From positions 1 to 5,510 of the forward strand of contig JABFWJ010000387.1 in assembly GCA_013362295.1 (NCBI GenBank): a stretch of 5,510 nt of DNA, given 5' to 3'. This stretch comes from Thermoleophilia bacterium (lineage in GTDB: Bacteria > Actinomycetota > Thermoleophilia > Gaiellales > Gaiellaceae). Position numbers and translations under genes: made by a program. Under the pieces are notes generated by a model. The model was not told the origin of the DNA and did not search any database. It saw only the letters and a list, made by a program, of their open reading frames with translations. Positions 1-5,510 of the stretch are shown here, piece after piece; the stretch's first letter is position 1, and the number at the start of each line of letters is the position of its first letter.

Positions 1-12
1 TACCTGAAATAG
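1..12 (+). CDS. Tail of an upstream gene, possibly the solute-binding protein (partial)
   Basis: Frame 1 reads Tyr-Leu-Lys and then a TAG stop at 10-12. Three codons cannot identify a protein. The call rests on context: in operons of this kind the periplasmic or lipid-anchored solute-binding protein gene usually precedes the two permease genes. The hairpin that follows immediately is also a common arrangement after a binding-protein gene. An alternative is a frame-2 gene ending at the TGA at 5-7. The sequence shows only the stop codon; the identity is inferred. Confidence 0.3.
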   Translation, partial: YLK

Positions 13-60
13 CTGGGTGTGGTGAATCCGGGGGGACCTCCTGCCCCCCGGCCACCCCAG
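13..60 (+). promoter_or_regulatory. Long imperfect stem-loop between upstream gene and first permease
   Basis: The core is a perfect 8-bp inverted repeat, CCGGGGGG at 28-35 and CCCCCCGG at 44-51, with an 8-base loop, ACCTCCTG. The arms continue outward with GTG (22-24) pairing CAC (53-55) and CTGGG (13-17) pairing CCCAG (56-60), separated by small bulges. The whole element fills the space from just after the TAG stop at 10-12 to just before an ATG at 61. No T-tract follows, so it is not a classic intrinsic terminator. Stem-loops between binding-protein and permease genes are known (for example malE-malF) to stabilise the upstream message and lower permease expression. That role is inferred here; partial termination is an alternative. 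Confidence 0.6.
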
Positions 61-84
61 ATGTCGCACGACCTCAGAGAACCG

Positions 85-1035
85 ATGACCGCACCCTCCG
101 CATCCATGGCCCGCCCCGCGACGCAGGTCGACGCCGGGCGCTGGGCGTTCCTGCGCTCGCAGCGCACGGCCAGCATCGCGCTCCTGCTGCCGGCGCTCGC
201 GTATCTGGCGCTGATGACGCAGGCGCCCTTCGTGCTGACGCTCTGGTACAGCTTCCACCGCTGGATTCTGACCTCGCCCGAGCTCGGGCATGCCTGGATC
301 GGGATCGACAACGTCCGCTACGAGCTGACGGAGGACCCGATCTTCCGGACGGCGATCGTGAACACGCTCGAGATTACGGCCGCGATCGTGGGCGGCTCGC
401 TCGTCATCGGTCTCGCGCTGGCGCTGCTGCTCAACCGCTCGTTCCCGCTGCGCGGCGTGGCGCGCTCGCTGATGATCGCGCCCTTCTTCGTCATGCCGAC
501 CGTGAACGCGGTCGTGCAGAAGAACCTCTTCCTGAACCCGATCTTCGGCCTCGTCAACTGGGTCTGGACGTCGCTCGGCTTTCACCGCATCGACTGGCTC
601 GCGGTGCACCCGAAGTTCTCGATCATCTCGATGGCCGTCTGGCAATGGGCGCCGTTCATGATGCTGATCCTGCTCGCAGGCCTGCAGGGCATCTCGGACG
701 AGGTCCGTGAGGCGGCCCGCATCGACGGAGCCGGGCCGGTCACCGAGTTCCGCCGCATCACGCTCCCGCTGCTCGGCCCGTATGTCGAGCTGGCGGTGCT
801 GCTCGGGATGATCTACATCCTGCAGCTGTTCGGCGAGATCTTCGTCGCGACGCAGGGCGGACCGGGCACCGAGACGACGACGATCCCGTACTACGTGTAC
901 CAGACCATCTCGCAGGCGAACGACGTCGGCACGTCGTCGGCGCAGGGCGTGCTGGCGATCGTCTTCAGCTCGATCATCGCCGCGCTGCTCCTGCGGCTCT
1001 TGACGCGCACGTTCCGCAAGGGGCTGACGGCATGA
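85..1035 (+). CDS. smoF: Polyol/sugar ABC transporter permease, MalF/SmoF type
   Basis: This is an inner-membrane permease subunit of an ABC importer (binding-protein-dependent transport family, MalF/UgpA side), about 316 aa from this start. A first hydrophobic segment lies at about 29-55, followed by an extracytoplasmic loop, and further membrane segments at about 96-117, 128-145, 177-200, 231-255 and 287-305. The cytoplasmic EAA loop that contacts the ATPase is clear: EAARIDGA at 209-216 ending in LP at 227-228. The stretch APFFVMPTVNA (132-142), the WQWAPF motif (186-191) and the GGPGTETTT region (258-266) recall sorbitol/mannitol SmoF proteins. The start is uncertain. I chose ATG 85 because AGAGA (76-80) precedes it and it lies beyond the hairpin. 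ATG 61 and 106 are alternatives; GTG 19 would place the hairpin inside the gene. The substrate is inferred. Confidence 0.88.
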   Translation: MTAPSASMARPATQVDAGRWAFLRSQRTASIALLLPALAYLALMTQAPFVLTLWYSFHRWILTSPELGHAWIGIDNVRYELTEDPIFRTAIVNTLEITAAIVGGSLVIGLALALLLNRSFPLRGVARSLMIAPFFVMPTVNAVVQKNLFLNPIFGLVNWVWTSLGFHRIDWLAVHPKFSIISMAVWQWAPFMMLILLAGLQGISDEVREAARIDGAGPVTEFRRITLPLLGPYVELAVLLGMIYILQLFGEIFVATQGGPGTETTTIPYYVYQTISQANDVGTSSAQGVLAIVFSSIIAALLLRLLTRTFRKGLTA

Positions 1036-1067
1036 GCCGTAGGCTCGACGGAGGCGAGGGGGTATGA
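1032..1067 (+). other. 11-codon mini-ORF bridging the two permease genes
   Basis: An ATG at 1032 overlaps the stop of the first permease as ATGA (1032-1035). It opens an 11-codon frame, MSRRLDGGEGV, that ends at TGA 1065-1067, which in turn overlaps the ATG of the second permease as ATGA (1064-1067). The peptide is unlikely to function as a protein. The layout could let a terminating ribosome re-initiate and be carried to the next start. It may equally be chance, because the second permease has its own good Shine-Dalgarno sequence inside this stretch. Confidence 0.25.
1050..1054 (+). promoter_or_regulatory. Shine-Dalgarno site for the second permease
   Basis: GGAGG lies 9 bases before the ATG at 1064, followed by a second purine run, GAGGGGG (1056-1062). 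It is the strongest ribosome-binding site in the window and fixes the start of the second permease. Confidence 0.75.
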
Positions 1068-1918
1068 GCGCCGTTTCGCCGCGCGTCGCCGTCCCGAAGC
1101 GCCCGCGCGTGCGGCCGGGCGCAATCTCTCTCACCGCATTGACGTATGCGATCGCGCTGCTCGTCTTCTTCCCGGTCCTCTGGACGGTGCTGACGGCGTT
1201 CAAGAAGGAGGCCGACGCGGCCGCGACGCCTCCGACCTTCTTCTTCCACGCGACGTTCGCGAACTTCCAGGCGGTGTTCGACGCGGACTACTTCACCTAC
1301 TTCAAGAACACGCTGCTGCTCGCCGGAGGCTCGACACTGCTGGCGCTGGTGCTCGGGCTGCCCGCCGCCTACAGCCTGGCGTTCCATCCCTCGAAGCACA
1401 CGCCGAAGGTCCTCTCGTGGGTCCTGTCGACGAAGATGCTCCCGGCGGTCGGCGCGTTGATCCCGCTCGTCGTCATCTACAAGCGCGTCGGTCTCTTCGA
1501 CACACGCCTCGGGATGATCCTCCTCTACGCCGCGTTCAACCTGCCGCTCGTGATCTGGATGATGCGGTCCTTCTTCGCCGACCTCCCGAAGGAGATCCTC
1601 GAGGCGTCGATCGTCGACGGCGCAGGGTTCTTCCGGATCATGACGCGGATCGTCCTGCCGTTGACCGCGCCGGGCCTGGCGGCCACCGCGCTCCTGTCGC
1701 TGATCTTCAGCTGGAACGAGTTCCTGCTTGCCGTGAACCTGACGGCTGCAAACTCCGGCACGCTGCCCGTGTTCATCTCCGGCTTCCAGACGAGCGAGGG
1801 GCTGTTCTTCGCCAAGATGTCGGCAGCGTCGACGCTCGCAGTCGCCCCGGTCATCCTCGCCGGCTGGCTCGCGCAGCGCTCGCTCGTCCGCGGCCTCACG
1901 TTCGGGGCGGTCAAGTGA
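1064..1918 (+). CDS. smoG: Polyol/sugar ABC transporter permease, MalG/SmoG type
   Basis: This is the second membrane subunit of the importer, 284 aa, close to the usual 270-290 for MalG-type permeases. It has a short basic N-terminus, a first membrane segment at about 22-45, and further segments at about 83-107, 117-138, 148-168, 201-222 and 255-272. The EAA loop that docks to the ATPase is EASIVDGA at 180-187, with LPL at 198-200. The C-terminal part closely matches SmoG-type sorbitol/mannitol permeases as I recall them: NLTAAN at 225-230, GLFFAKMSAAST at 246-257 and the end LVRGLTFGAVK at 274-284. This is the best evidence in the window for a polyol substrate. The ATG at 1064 is supported by GGAGG nine bases upstream. 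The stop overlaps the dehydrogenase start as GTGA (1915-1918). Function as a permease is firm; the exact substrate is inferred. Confidence 0.92.
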   Translation: MSAVSPRVAVPKRPRVRPGAISLTALTYAIALLVFFPVLWTVLTAFKKEADAAATPPTFFFHATFANFQAVFDADYFTYFKNTLLLAGGSTLLALVLGLPAAYSLAFHPSKHTPKVLSWVLSTKMLPAVGALIPLVVIYKRVGLFDTRLGMILLYAAFNLPLVIWMMRSFFADLPKEILEASIVDGAGFFRIMTRIVLPLTAPGLAATALLSLIFSWNEFLLAVNLTAANSGTLPVFISGFQTSEGLFFAKMSAASTLAVAPVILAGWLAQRSLVRGLTFGAVK

Positions 1919-2961
1919 AGGCCGCCTACTACCAGGGTCGCCGGGAGCTCGACGTGCGGGAGGCGCCCGATCCCGAGCCCGGGCAGAACGAGGTCCTCGT
2001 CCGGGTCGCTGCGTGCGGGATCTGTGGGACCGACCAGCACATCTACGAGGGCGATTTCTTCCCCTCGTACCCACTGATCGGCGGCCACGAGCTCGCCGGG
2101 GAAGTCGTCGCGCTCGGGCCTCAGTCGGTCGAGACGATCGTCCGCGAAGGCGACCGCGTCGCGGTCGATCCGTCCCTCTTCTGCGGGTCGTGCTTCTTCT
2201 GCCAGCGCGGCCAGGGGAACCATTGCCTGAACTGGAACGCGATCGGCGTGACCCGCGACGGCGGCTTCGCGGAGTACGTCGTCGCCCCGGTCGCGAACGT
2301 GTACCAGGTCGGCGACATGCCCTACGAGGTCGCGGCGTTCATCGAGCCGATCTCGTGCGTCGTCTACGGCCTACAGCGCCTTCGCATCCCCGTGGGTGCG
2401 AACGCGCTCATCTACGGTGCCGGGCCGATCGGGCTGCTGATGCTGCAGCTCGTCGTGCACAGCGGGGCGAGCACGGTCGTGGTCGTCGATCTGAACGACG
2501 ACAAGCTGAAGGTGGCCGCTTCGCTCGGGGCCCACGAGGTGGTGGTCGCCGGACAGGGCGCCGACGAGGGGCTCCGCACGATCTCGCCACTCGGCTTCGA
2601 CGTCGTGATCGACTGCACCGGCGTCCCGGCCGTCGTCGAGCAGATGTTCACGCACGTCCGCAGGAACGGGAAGCTGCTGTTCTTCGGGGTCAACCCGCCC
2701 GACGCGAGGATCTCGATCAGCCCGTTCGACGTCTACCAGAGAGATCTCGAGATCCTCGGCTCGTTCGCCCTGCGCTACACGTTCCACGAGGCCGTCGCGC
2801 TCCTCGAGAGCGGCGCGATCGATGTCGAGCCCCTGCTCTCGAACCGCTTCCCGATCGAACGCTTCCCCGAGGCGCTCGCGCTGGCCGCGTCGGGCGATGC
2901 GTTCAAGGTGCAGATCCACCCGCACGATGGTGCGCGACCCGAAGGGAGCCCCCGTGGCTGA
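1915..2961 (+). CDS. Zinc-dependent medium-chain polyol/alcohol dehydrogenase
   Basis: This 348-aa enzyme of the medium-chain dehydrogenase family probably oxidises the imported polyol to a ketose in the cytoplasm. The N-terminal GroES-like domain carries catalytic zinc ligands C37 (in CGICGTD), H58-E59 (in GGHE) and E144 (in IEP). The structural zinc site is complete: C90, C93, C96 and C104. The Rossmann domain begins near 163, with GAGPIG at 168-173. D192 at the end of the second strand favours NAD over NADP. The length is typical (about 340-350). The GTG start at 1915 overlaps the permease stop as GTGA, which indicates translational coupling. The frame is open further upstream, but that part lies wholly inside the permease gene and is not protein-like. 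The Gly/Pro-rich tail (about 338-348) covers the ATPase ribosome-binding site. Sorbitol, mannitol, arabitol or xylitol are possible substrates; threonine-dehydrogenase-like relatives cannot be excluded. Confidence 0.9.
   Translation: MKAAYYQGRRELDVREAPDPEPGQNEVLVRVAACGICGTDQHIYEGDFFPSYPLIGGHELAGEVVALGPQSVETIVREGDRVAVDPSLFCGSCFFCQRGQGNHCLNWNAIGVTRDGGFAEYVVAPVANVYQVGDMPYEVAAFIEPISCVVYGLQRLRIPVGANALIYGAGPIGLLMLQLVVHSGASTVVVVDLNDDKLKVAASLGAHEVVVAGQGADEGLRTISPLGFDVVIDCTGVPAVVEQMFTHVRRNGKLLFFGVNPPDARISISPFDVYQRDLEILGSFALRYTFHEAVALLESGAIDVEPLLSNRFPIERFPEALALAASGDAFKVQIHPHDGARPEGSPRG
2942..2948 (+). promoter_or_regulatory. Shine-Dalgarno site that sets the ATPase start
   Basis: AAGGGAG lies 5 bases before GTG 2954 and is embedded in the last codons of the dehydrogenase. 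It favours GTG 2954 over the in-frame ATG at 2927. The ATPase homology also begins right after that GTG, with AEIEFQDVGKVY. Confidence 0.65.
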
Positions 2962-4171
2962 GATCGAATTCCAGGATGTCGGCAAGGTCTACGCCGACGG
3001 AACCCGCGCCGTCGACGCGCTCGACCTGCAGATCCAGGACGGAGAGTTCATGGTGTTCGTCGGCCCTTCGGGCTGCGGCAAGACGACCGCGCTGCGCATG
3101 GTCGCCGGCCTGGAGGAGATCAGCGAGGGCGCGATCCTCATCGGGGACCGCGTGGTCAACAACGTCTCGCCGAAGGATCGCGACATTGCGATGGTCTTCC
3201 AGACGTATGCGCTCTATCCGCACATGACGGTCGAGGAGAACCTCGCCTTCGGGTTGCGGCTGCGCAAGCTGACCAAGACCGAGATCGGGCGCAGGGTGCA
3301 CGCGGCCGCGAGCACGCTCGGGCTGGAGGAGTTCCTCCAGCGCAAGCCGCGCGCGCTCTCGGGCGGCCAACGGCAGCGTGTCGCGATGGGGCGCGCGATC
3401 GTCCGCGAGCCGCAGGTCTATCTGATGGACGAGCCACTCTCGAACCTCGACGCGAAGCTGCGCGTGCAGATGCGCGCCGAGATCCACAAGCTGCAGCGCG
3501 AGCTCGGCGTGACGACGATCTACGTCACCCACGACCAGACCGAGGCCATGACGATGGGGGATCGCGTCGCCGTGATGCTGAGCGGCCACCTCCAGCAGGT
3601 CGACGACCCGGAGCGCCTGTACGCGCGCCCGGCGAATCAGTTCGTCGCGGGCTTCATCGGCTCGCCGGCGATGAACATGACGGAAGCCCGCCTGAGCCGC
3701 GGGGACGACGCCTTGATCGTCAACTTCGGGGCACATCGCCTCGCTGTCGACCCCGAGCTCGTTGCCGAGCGGCCCGCCCTGGCGGCCTACGAGAACGGGA
3801 AGGTCGTCCTGGGGATCCGGCCGGAGGACTTCGAGGATGCAGCTTTCACGCCCGAGGCCCCGCCCGAACGCAGCCTCGACACCGTGACCGGGCTGAGAGA
3901 GGCGCTCGGCTCCGAGGTGCTCGTGCATTTCTCGATCGCGAGCTCGTCGAGCGTGGCGCCGGACGCGAGCGAGTTCATCGAGTCCGTCGGGGATGAAGGC
4001 ACGATCTTCGTCGCACGCGTCCATCCGCAGACCAGGGCGCGGGAGGGCGAGTCCTTGCGCCTGGTCGTCAACACGAAGCGGCTTCACTTCTTCGACCCCG
4101 AGACGGGGCGGGCGATCTTCGCCGAAGCCGGAGCTCAGACGCGGATGACGGTCGGGCCCAGATCCGTGTAG
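2954..4171 (+). CDS. ABC importer ATP-binding protein, MsmX/UgpC/SmoK type
   Basis: This is the cytoplasmic ATPase that drives the importer, 405 aa. All nucleotide-binding motifs are intact: Walker A GPSGCGKTT (37-45), Q-loop Q83, signature LSGGQ (135-139), Walker B VYLMDEP (155-161), D-loop SNLD (163-166) and H-loop H193. The C-terminal half (about 235-385) is the OB/TOBE regulatory domain of carbohydrate-type ATPases, with GIRPED at 287-292 and the family's usual closing motif HFFDPETG (378-385). About 20 further residues follow and overlap the 3' end of the convergent regulator gene. The GTG start overlaps the dehydrogenase by 8 bp and has a Shine-Dalgarno sequence. ATPases of this family can serve several sugar importers, so it may not be exclusive to this one. 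No other gene of the operon is visible downstream. Confidence 0.95.
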   Translation: MAEIEFQDVGKVYADGTRAVDALDLQIQDGEFMVFVGPSGCGKTTALRMVAGLEEISEGAILIGDRVVNNVSPKDRDIAMVFQTYALYPHMTVEENLAFGLRLRKLTKTEIGRRVHAAASTLGLEEFLQRKPRALSGGQRQRVAMGRAIVREPQVYLMDEPLSNLDAKLRVQMRAEIHKLQRELGVTTIYVTHDQTEAMTMGDRVAVMLSGHLQQVDDPERLYARPANQFVAGFIGSPAMNMTEARLSRGDDALIVNFGAHRLAVDPELVAERPALAAYENGKVVLGIRPEDFEDAAFTPEAPPERSLDTVTGLREALGSEVLVHFSIASSSSVAPDASEFIESVGDEGTIFVARVHPQTRAREGESLRLVVNTKRLHFFDPETGRAIFAEAGAQTRMTVGPRSV

Positions 4172-4929
4172 CGGTGCGCCTCCGACAGCGAGAGGCCGGT
4201 GTCGGTGATCAGCGACTCGAAGTCCGGCACCTCCGCAAACCGGGCAAAGCTCACGGCTGAGAACTTGACGTGCGCGCCGATGAAGATGCGGCGGCGCGAT
4301 ACGCGCATGACGGCGGACTTCACCGCCGCCACAGCCGGGTCGGGAGTCGTGAGACCGTGCGTGCGTGAGATGCCGTTCGCACCGACGAAGGCGAGGTCGA
4401 TCACGAACTCGGACAGCATCGATGTCGCCCAGTGGTCGACCGTTGCGAGCGTTCGCCCTCGCACGCGCCCGCCGAGGACGATCACCGAACACGAAGGTCG
4501 CACTGCGAGCATCGTGGCGACCGGCAGCGATGCCGTGACGACCGTCAGCGGGTTGTCCGTCGGCAGGTGCCGGACGAGCAGCTGCGGCAGGTAGCCCTCG
4601 TCGATGAAGATCGTCTCGGCGTCGTCGATGTGCAGGACCGCCTCGGCCGCGATGCGCTGCTTTTCCGGCAACCAGTCGGATTCGCGGAATGCGAGATCGC
4701 TCTCGAACCCGGCGCTCTCGACGGGGTAGGCAACCCCGTACTCGCGCCGGACGAGCCCGTGCGACTCGAGCAGCTTGAGATCCCGCCGCACGGTCTCCAC
4801 GGACACGTGCAGCTCCTCCGCCGCGCCGGTCACCGCGACGCGGCCGACGGCGCGGGCGCGCGCCAGCAGGTAGCGCCTCCGCTCGTGACCGGTGGTCGGA
4901 TCCGCGTCGGTCTTCGTTTCGACGGCCAT
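4135..4929 (-). CDS. DeoR-family transcriptional regulator
   Basis: This 264-aa regulator has an N-terminal DeoR winged helix-turn-helix (about 16-72; recognition region VSVETVRRDL at 42-51) and a C-terminal sugar-phosphate-isomerase-like effector domain (about 86-245). Family landmarks include VLGGRVRGRT (151-160), DLAFVGANGIS (178-188), HGLTTPDPAVAAVK (191-204) and LITD (240-243). DeoR proteins usually repress sugar or polyol catabolic operons and release DNA on binding a phosphorylated sugar. Some pocket residues differ from the usual pattern: DEGYL at 110-114 where a Gly-Thr-Thr-like element is common, VTAS at 131-134 for VTNS, and GAHVKF at 218-223 for ADHSKF. It is convergent with the transporter operon, which is its likely target by proximity. 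The ATG at 4929 is preceded by GAGA about eight bases upstream. The 3' end overlaps the ATPase gene by 37 bp. Confidence 0.9.
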   Translation of the reverse strand: MAVETKTDADPTTGHERRRYLLARARAVGRVAVTGAAEELHVSVETVRRDLKLLESHGLVRREYGVAYPVESAGFESDLAFRESDWLPEKQRIAAEAVLHIDDAETIFIDEGYLPQLLVRHLPTDNPLTVVTASLPVATMLAVRPSCSVIVLGGRVRGRTLATVDHWATSMLSEFVIDLAFVGANGISRTHGLTTPDPAVAAVKSAVMRVSRRRIFIGAHVKFSAVSFARFAEVPDFESLITDTGLSLSEAHRYTDLGPTVIRV

Positions 4930-4950
4930 GCGGCGATTCTCGCGCTTCGA

Positions 4951-5510
4951 CTACCCGATGCTCAAGCTCTCGTTCGCGCCGGTCACCGTCAGCCCGGGTT
5001 GCGGGCCGCCGCCGATCGCGATCACGGAGCGGCCGAAGGCGACGACGCCGAGCCCATGGCGGGGCGTCGGCAGGTCGGGGAGGCGGCGCCACGCGCCCTT
5101 GCGGACATCGAATGCGTACGCGGCTCCGCTGGTGCCGTTCGGCGCCTCGCTGCCGACCGAGACGACGAGGCCGGCGACCGTCGCGGCTCCGGTCCCGCCG
5201 CGCCGCTCGGGAACGGCTCGTTCCGCGCGCCAACGCCGCTCGCCGGGCGCCCATGACTCGACGGTGTCGACGTTCGTGTCCGCGCCCGCGGTCCGGCCGG
5301 CGATGGCGTAGATCCGGCCGTGAGCAGCGGCCGCAGCGAGATGCTGACGCGGGGTCGGGCCGGGCAGGCGCGCCCAGCGCTTCCGCCGCGTGTCGTACAC
5401 GAGCATCGAGCGCGCCAGCCCGCCGTCGGTCACTCCTCCGACGACGTACAGCGTGCCCTGGAGCGCGGCCGCGGCGGCCGCGGCGCGCCGCCCCGGCAGC
5501 GGCGGCAGAG
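4951..5510 (-). CDS. Kelch-repeat beta-propeller protein (5' end outside window)
   Basis: The frame is open to the window edge, and 185 C-terminal residues are visible before the TAG stop (4951-4953). They form about four kelch blades, each starting with an LP- or P-rich turn and ending with a YD/W-type strand: LYVVGG with LVYDTRRKRW; IYAIAG with ESWAPGERRW; VVSVG with YAFDVRKGAW; and VIAIGG ending in NESLSIG. The canonical Gly-Gly pair is kept in the first and last visible blades but degraded (AG, GS) in the middle two. A GTG at 5431-5433 could be taken as a start, but residues upstream of it (GTLYVVGG) complete the first visible blade, so the gene certainly extends further. Kelch propellers usually have 6-7 blades, so perhaps half is missing. 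Function is unknown; such proteins serve as binding scaffolds or, rarely, as enzymes. It precedes the regulator by 21 bases on the same strand. Confidence 0.82.
   Translation of the reverse strand, partial: LPPLPGRRAAAAAAALQGTLYVVGGVTDGGLARSMLVYDTRRKRWARLPGPTPRQHLAAAAAHGRIYAIAGRTAGADTNVDTVESWAPGERRWRAERAVPERRGGTGAATVAGLVVSVGSEAPNGTSGAAYAFDVRKGAWRRLPDLPTPRHGLGVVAFGRSVIAIGGGPQPGLTVTGANESLSIG
5465..5482. repeat. Two perfect tandem copies of a 9-bp unit
   Basis: The unit GCGGCCGCG occurs twice back to back (5465-5473 and 5474-5482), giving two NotI-type octamers 9 bp apart. On the minus strand it lies in the kelch gene and encodes part of a run of seven alanines just before GTLYVVGG. The unit is a multiple of three, so gain or loss would keep the frame. 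Confidence 0.6.

Noticed and set aside
19..84. GTG 19 as the start of the first permease
   Set aside because: It would put the GC-only hairpin inside the coding region and add a Pro/Gly-rich N-terminus unlike the family. ATG 85 gives a more usual N-terminus and has a weak purine-rich site before it.
1417..1914. Upstream extension of the dehydrogenase frame
   Set aside because: The open frame continues 5' but is an Arg/Asp-rich shadow of the second permease. Dehydrogenase homology begins exactly at the GTG overlapping the permease stop.
974..2074. 366-codon minus-strand open frame
   Set aside because: It is antisense to the second permease and the dehydrogenase start, is extremely Arg/Glu-rich with no domain pattern, and the plus-strand genes are clear.
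2013..3227. 404-codon plus-strand open frame overlapping the dehydrogenase
   Set aside because: It is an Arg-rich out-of-frame reading of the dehydrogenase and ATPase genes, both of which have intact catalytic motifs in their own frames.
4096..4108. Small perfect hairpin CCCCG-AGA-CGGGG, a possible terminator for the regulator
   Set aside because: It is a 5-bp stem inside the codons for the conserved DPETG motif of the ATPase, with no T-tract on either strand. Coding constraint explains it.
4182..4205. Possible terminator hairpin after the ATPase stop (CCGACA/TGTCGG, 12-base loop)
   Set aside because: The stem is only 6 bp with a large loop and no T-tract, and it lies inside the regulator coding sequence. 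It is not distinguishable from chance pairing in GC-rich DNA.
2903..5254. Very long open frame of 783 codons on the minus strand
   Set aside because: It runs antisense through the well-supported ATPase gene and through the regulator and kelch genes in another frame. Its translation is Arg/Ala/Asp-rich and low-complexity, as expected for a shadow frame in high-GC DNA.
4432..5256. 274-codon plus-strand open frame opposite the regulator and kelch genes
   Set aside because: It is the antisense shadow of two recognisable minus-strand genes and has no family motif.

Overview
This is a GC-rich, tightly packed bacterial window. The GTG starts, strong C/G preference at third codon positions, and actinobacterial-style ATPase and kelch proteins suggest a high-GC actinobacterium, possibly a soil Thermoleophilia such as Solirubrobacterales. 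That placement is inferred from composition and recalled family resemblance only.

The plus strand (1-4171) carries most of a carbohydrate/polyol ABC importer operon. Bases 1-12 look like the last codons of an upstream gene, expected to be the solute-binding protein. Bases 13-60 can fold into one long hairpin. Then come two membrane permeases (85-1035 and 1064-1918), a zinc-dependent medium-chain dehydrogenase (1915-2961) and the ATPase (2954-4171). The permeases resemble the SmoF/SmoG sorbitol-mannitol permeases, especially in the C-terminal third of the second one. The expected pathway is capture of a polyol by the upstream binding protein, ATP-driven import, and NAD-dependent oxidation to a ketose in the cytoplasm. 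The dehydrogenase gene lies between the permease and ATPase genes, with 4-bp and 8-bp overlaps, so all are probably co-transcribed and translationally coupled.

The minus strand (4135-5510) holds a DeoR-type regulator (4135-4929), whose 3' end overlaps the ATPase gene tail-to-tail by 37 bp. Upstream of it on the same strand is the C-terminal part of a kelch beta-propeller protein (4951 to the window edge). Only 21 bases separate the two, so they may form a second operon. The regulator is the obvious candidate to control the transporter operon, but no operator can be seen because both promoter regions lie outside the window or inside the kelch gene.

No intergenic stretch reaches 300 bases. I found no RNA gene, mobile element, CRISPR array or previously undescribed multi-gene system. 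The points worth a second look are junction structures (the 13-60 hairpin, an 11-codon mini-ORF between the permeases, the convergent overlap) and the altered effector pocket of the regulator.
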